From: Salinisphaera japonica YTM-1
Lineage (GTDB): Bacteria > Pseudomonadota > Gammaproteobacteria > Nevskiales > Salinisphaeraceae
NCBI RefSeq assembly: GCF_003788585.1
Contig: NZ_AYKG01000009.1
Coordinates: 1 to 64,000 of the forward strand
Length of the DNA: 64,000 nucleotides
Reading direction: 5' to 3'
Shown here: piece by piece, positions 61,503-64,000 of the stretch
Numbering within the stretch: the first letter of the stretch is position 1
How the letters are laid out: each line of letters begins with the position of its first letter
The notes under the pieces: model-generated
The model's database searches: none
Told to the model about the DNA's origin: nothing
What the model saw: the letters and a program-made list of their open reading frames with translations, nothing else
Translations under genes and position numbers: made by a program

Positions 61503-62011
61503 CAGTGGCTGGTTTCCTGCCAGGCCTCGATCGAGGCGATGACCTGCTGGCTGGCCTGTTTCAGACAGTGCTTGGCCTGTTCGCGATCATCCTGGTCCAG
61601 ATACGAGGCAGCCATGGCCGAAAAGCGCGCCGCGCCGTCGATCACGTCTTCTTCATGCAGGCGCTTGTAGGCGGCCTCCAGGGCGGATAACAGCTGTCGC
61701 GTGGTCTCGGGCTCGAGTTTGGCCTGCTGAAAGACCATCACACACGCCGCGGTGGCCGCGCCTTCGAGCAATGGCCGATGGCTGTCCGGCATGTCCGGGT
61801 GAAAGGTCTGATAGCTATCGGCCAGCCGCGTGACGATATCCACCAGCGCCAGCATGGCTGGCATGTCGTCGAATAGATGCTTGTGCCCGCGCTTGGCCGC
61901 GATATCGGCCACGATCTCGAGCGCGGGGCCGACGGTGCGGTGATAGACATGGGGCGGCAGGGCGTTGGGGTCGAGCTGGTCGGGATCGACCGTGCTGTTG
62001 TTTTCAGACAT
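61502..62011 (-). CDS. Cytoplasmic protein of unknown function between phoQ and sppA
   Basis: This 169-residue, mostly helical protein is without signal peptide or membrane segment; it has an acidic N-terminus (MSENNSTVDPDQLDPNALPP) and a regular helical repeat pattern (AMLALVDIVTRLADSYQTF, LLSALEAAYKRLHEEDVID). I do not recognise a family. It lies 26 bp after the PhoQ-like gene and overlaps sppA, so all are probably one transcript, which would place it in the regulon or operon of the two-component system. Confidence 0.65.
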   Translation of the reverse strand: MSENNSTVDPDQLDPNALPPHVYHRTVGPALEIVADIAAKRGHKHLFDDMPAMLALVDIVTRLADSYQTFHPDMPDSHRPLLEGAATAACVMVFQQAKLEPETTRQLLSALEAAYKRLHEEDVIDGAARFSAMAASYLDQDDREQAKHCLKQASQQVIASIEAWQETSH

Positions 62012-62037
62012 GGCAATCGCGTTCTTTGAACAGGCGA

Positions 62038-63384
62038 CTAGCTTAACGGAATCCGCACGATCACTCGGGCACCGCCGTTATTGGCGCTGCCCAGCTCGAT
62101 CGTGCCGGTGTAGCTGCGCACGATTTCTGCCGCCACGGCCAGGCCCAGGCCCTGGCCCTCGTGGCTGCTGTCGGCCCGTACGCCGCGCTCGAGCAGGCGC
62201 TGCGGGGCCGAGTCGGCAAAGCCGGCGCCGTTATCGTCGACCCAGAGCTCGAGCGCGCGATCGATGATGCGCGCATCCACGATCACGTGGTCTCGGCCGT
62301 ATTTGGCGGCATTGTCCATGAGCGTGCCCAGCAGCTCGGTGATGTCGCCCTCGTCGAGCGGCGCCCGCAGCCGTGTATCGATCGCGATATCGAACGTTGT
62401 TGCCTGCTCGGCGTAGACCTTGGTCAGGGCGCGGCCCAGACGTTCGGCGATCGGGCGTAGGGCCAGTGGCCGGGCCAGCGTGCGTTTGCCGGCCGCCGCG
62501 GCTTTTTGTAGCTGGTAGTCGAGGATATCGTTCATTCGCGCCAGCTGGCTGCGCAGCGGATCACGGGTTTCCGCGGCCAGGTTCTTGTCCTCGGCCATGC
62601 CGCGCAGTATGGCCATGGGTGTTTTCAGGCTGTGTGCCAGATCCCCCAGGGCGTTTCGATACCGGGTGAGCCGGGCCTGATCGTTGGCCAGCATGGTGTT
62701 CAGGTTGGACACCAGCGGCTGGATTTCGTCGGGATAGTTGCCTTCCAGGCGTCGATCCCGGTCGGATTCCAGATCCGCAAGATTACGGGCCAGGCGACGC
62801 AGCGGGGCCAGTCCCCAGCGCAGAATCAGCAGTTCGACGATCAGCAGCGATATCGCCGACACCGATAACAGCGTCCACAAGACGCTGCGAAAGCGTGTCA
62901 TCTGTTTCACAAACGCCTGGGCGTTTTCAGCCACGACCAGCGTATAGCGATAATCGTCGCCTTGTTCGGTCACCCAGCGAAACCCGAACGACAACGAGAT
63001 CAGCTCGCCGTTGCCCGGTGCCTGGATACGCATCTGTTGCCATTGGCCGACCGCGGGCAGGTCGGGTACATCGATATCGCCCAGCAGCGACGGCGAATGC
63101 CAGATCATGCGGCCCTGGCCGTCGAGTACCGCGGCATACAGGCCGGAATCCGGTCGGGTGAGATCAGATTCGGGCAGCACGCGCGGGGCCAGATTGAAGC
63201 CGCCGGCGTCGGTGATATCGGCACTGCCCAGCAGGGCATACGACAGCCCTTGCAGGCGGTCATGCTCGGCCTGATCGGCGCGCTCGCGCACGGCGGTCTG
63301 CAGGGCCAGGCCTGTCAGCACGGTGAAGGCCAGAAGAAGAACCGCGGTCGCTGCCAGTAGCCGCGCCCGCAGTGAGTTGATCAT
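62038..63384 (-). CDS. PhoQ-like sensor histidine kinase
   Basis: This 448-residue protein has TM1 at about residues 10-29, a periplasmic sensor region of about 130 residues, and TM2 at about 168-188. HAMP follows, then the DHp motif DLAHSLKTPMAILRG (phosphorylated His), N-box LLGTLMDNAAKYG, G1 WVDDNGAGF and G2 GQGLGLAVAAEIV. The H-box SLKTP and overall layout match the PhoQ group. It overlaps the regulator gene by four bases. It would sense envelope conditions such as divalent cations. Confidence 0.88.
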   Translation of the reverse strand: MINSLRARLLAATAVLLLAFTVLTGLALQTAVRERADQAEHDRLQGLSYALLGSADITDAGGFNLAPRVLPESDLTRPDSGLYAAVLDGQGRMIWHSPSLLGDIDVPDLPAVGQWQQMRIQAPGNGELISLSFGFRWVTEQGDDYRYTLVVAENAQAFVKQMTRFRSVLWTLLSVSAISLLIVELLILRWGLAPLRRLARNLADLESDRDRRLEGNYPDEIQPLVSNLNTMLANDQARLTRYRNALGDLAHSLKTPMAILRGMAEDKNLAAETRDPLRSQLARMNDILDYQLQKAAAAGKRTLARPLALRPIAERLGRALTKVYAEQATTFDIAIDTRLRAPLDEGDITELLGTLMDNAAKYGRDHVIVDARIIDRALELWVDDNGAGFADSAPQRLLERGVRADSSHEGQGLGLAVAAEIVRSYTGTIELGSANNGGARVIVRIPLS

Positions 63385-64000
63385 GAGTGCTCGACGGCTG
63401 CCGCGTTACGCGGCCGGTCATCCCGGGCCAGGCGATAGCCACGCCCGCGCAGGGTCTCGATCGGCTTGCGGGTGCCGTCGGGGTCGAGCTTGGCGCGCAG
63501 CCGGCGTACGAAGACCTCGATCACGTTCGAGTCGCGCTCGGCGTTTTCTTCGTAGATATGCTCGGTCAGCGCGGTCTTGGAGATCACCTCGCCGGCATGG
63601 AGCATCAGATACTCCAGCACGCGGTATTCATAGGCCGTCAGATCGATCGAATCCTCGCCGACGAAGACTTCCTGGCGTGAGGTATCGAGCACGATATCGC
63701 CGGACTCCAGGCGCGGCTGAGCCCAGCCGCGCGAGCGGCGCACCAGGGCCTGAATACGCGCAGACAGCTCTTCCGGCTGGAAGGGCTTGACGACATAATC
63801 ATCGGCCCCGGCTTCCAGGCCTTCGACCTTGTCCTGCCAGCGGCTGCGCGCGGTGAGGATAAGAATCGGATAATCCAGGCCGGCCTCGCGCACCTCGGTG
63901 ATGATATCCAGGCCGGTCGGGCCGGGCAGGCCGAGATCCACGATCGCGATATCGATCGGGTACTCCTTGGCATAGAACAGGCCTTCTTCGCCCTCGCCGG
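63381..64000 (-). CDS. PhoP-like response regulator, cut by the window end
   Basis: The visible part of about 206 residues covers most of the receiver (phospho-acceptor Asp in VDLGLPGPTG, Thr in LILTARSRW, Lys in VKPFQPEEL) and a complete OmpR-type winged helix (EYRVLEYLMLHAGEVISKTAL ... PIETLRGRGYRLARD). The N-terminal 20 or so residues lie beyond position 64000. It is coupled to the PhoQ-like kinase by an ATGA overlap. Confidence 0.9.
   Translation of the reverse strand, partial: GEGEEGLFYAKEYPIDIAIVDLGLPGPTGLDIITEVREAGLDYPILILTARSRWQDKVEGLEAGADDYVVKPFQPEELSARIQALVRRSRGWAQPRLESGDIVLDTSRQEVFVGEDSIDLTAYEYRVLEYLMLHAGEVISKTALTEHIYEENAERDSNVIEVFVRRLRAKLDPDGTRKPIETLRGRGYRLARDDRPRNAAAVEHS

Overview
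The window is GC-rich, densely packed gammaproteobacterial chromosome. Gene content (mnmG, priA-argS-ftsN, pntA1-pntA2-pntB, ttcA, cmoA, prfC, plsB, phoPQ-like and eptA-type envelope genes) is that of a free-living gammaproteobacterium. A cluster for making and breaking down the compatible solute glucosylglycerate, together with frequent GTG and TTG starts, suggests a halophile or halotolerant marine bacterium. A Salinisphaera-like organism is my best guess, by inference only. I saw no rRNA, tRNA, CRISPR array or prophage.

Layout. 0-6 kb: an IS630-type element sits directly upstream of glucosyl-3-phosphoglycerate phosphatase and synthase genes, followed by an Ivy lysozyme inhibitor and a convergent GH13_18 phosphorylase. 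6-20 kb: a YdgA-like protein, mnmG, then an oligopeptide ABC transporter whose oppF lies about 4 kb from oppABCD, separated by cardiolipin synthase, a relBE-type toxin-antitoxin pair, a dihydrodipicolinate-synthase-family aldolase and an EEP-family hydrolase. 20-27 kb: an RRM protein, an M48 lipoprotein protease and uvrD, then an IS481-type element that appears to have altered the 3' end of the next gene, two divergent ICMT-like methyltransferases, and cmoA.

27-40 kb: a PmrAB-like two-component system followed by the lipid A phosphoethanolamine transferase it probably controls (a tandem 7-mer with 11-bp phasing lies in front of it), priA-argS-ftsN, a NUDIX CoA hydrolase and the membrane transhydrogenase operon. 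40-50 kb: a 5'-3' exonuclease, a fructosamine-kinase-like protein, ttcA, a delta-9 desaturase, a voltage-gated-type cation channel with a C-terminal zinc ribbon, an NlpC/P60 lipoprotein, ppx and prfC. 50-64 kb: a structured, terminator-ended intergenic transcript candidate, acylphosphatase, a four-gene cytochrome c operon, an orphan parB, a five-gene phospholipid/outer-membrane operon ending in plsB, sppA, and a PhoQP-like pair running off the window end.

The least explained material is intergenic. Four gaps (about 19.96-20.19, 36.52-36.84, 45.14-45.38 and 59.71-60.08 kb) carry related elements of 237-376 bp with long imperfect terminal inverted repeats built from a GTCCGC-AATAAACGC-AAT type module and a second ATCCGC-GATG-ACGC module. 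They look like one dispersed, non-coding repeat family. A second, shorter repeat (32 bp, 27 identities) occurs upstream of the glucosylglycerate operon and again immediately before the exonuclease gene. The roughly 180-nt structured region at 50.67-50.85 kb looks like an unannotated small RNA gene.
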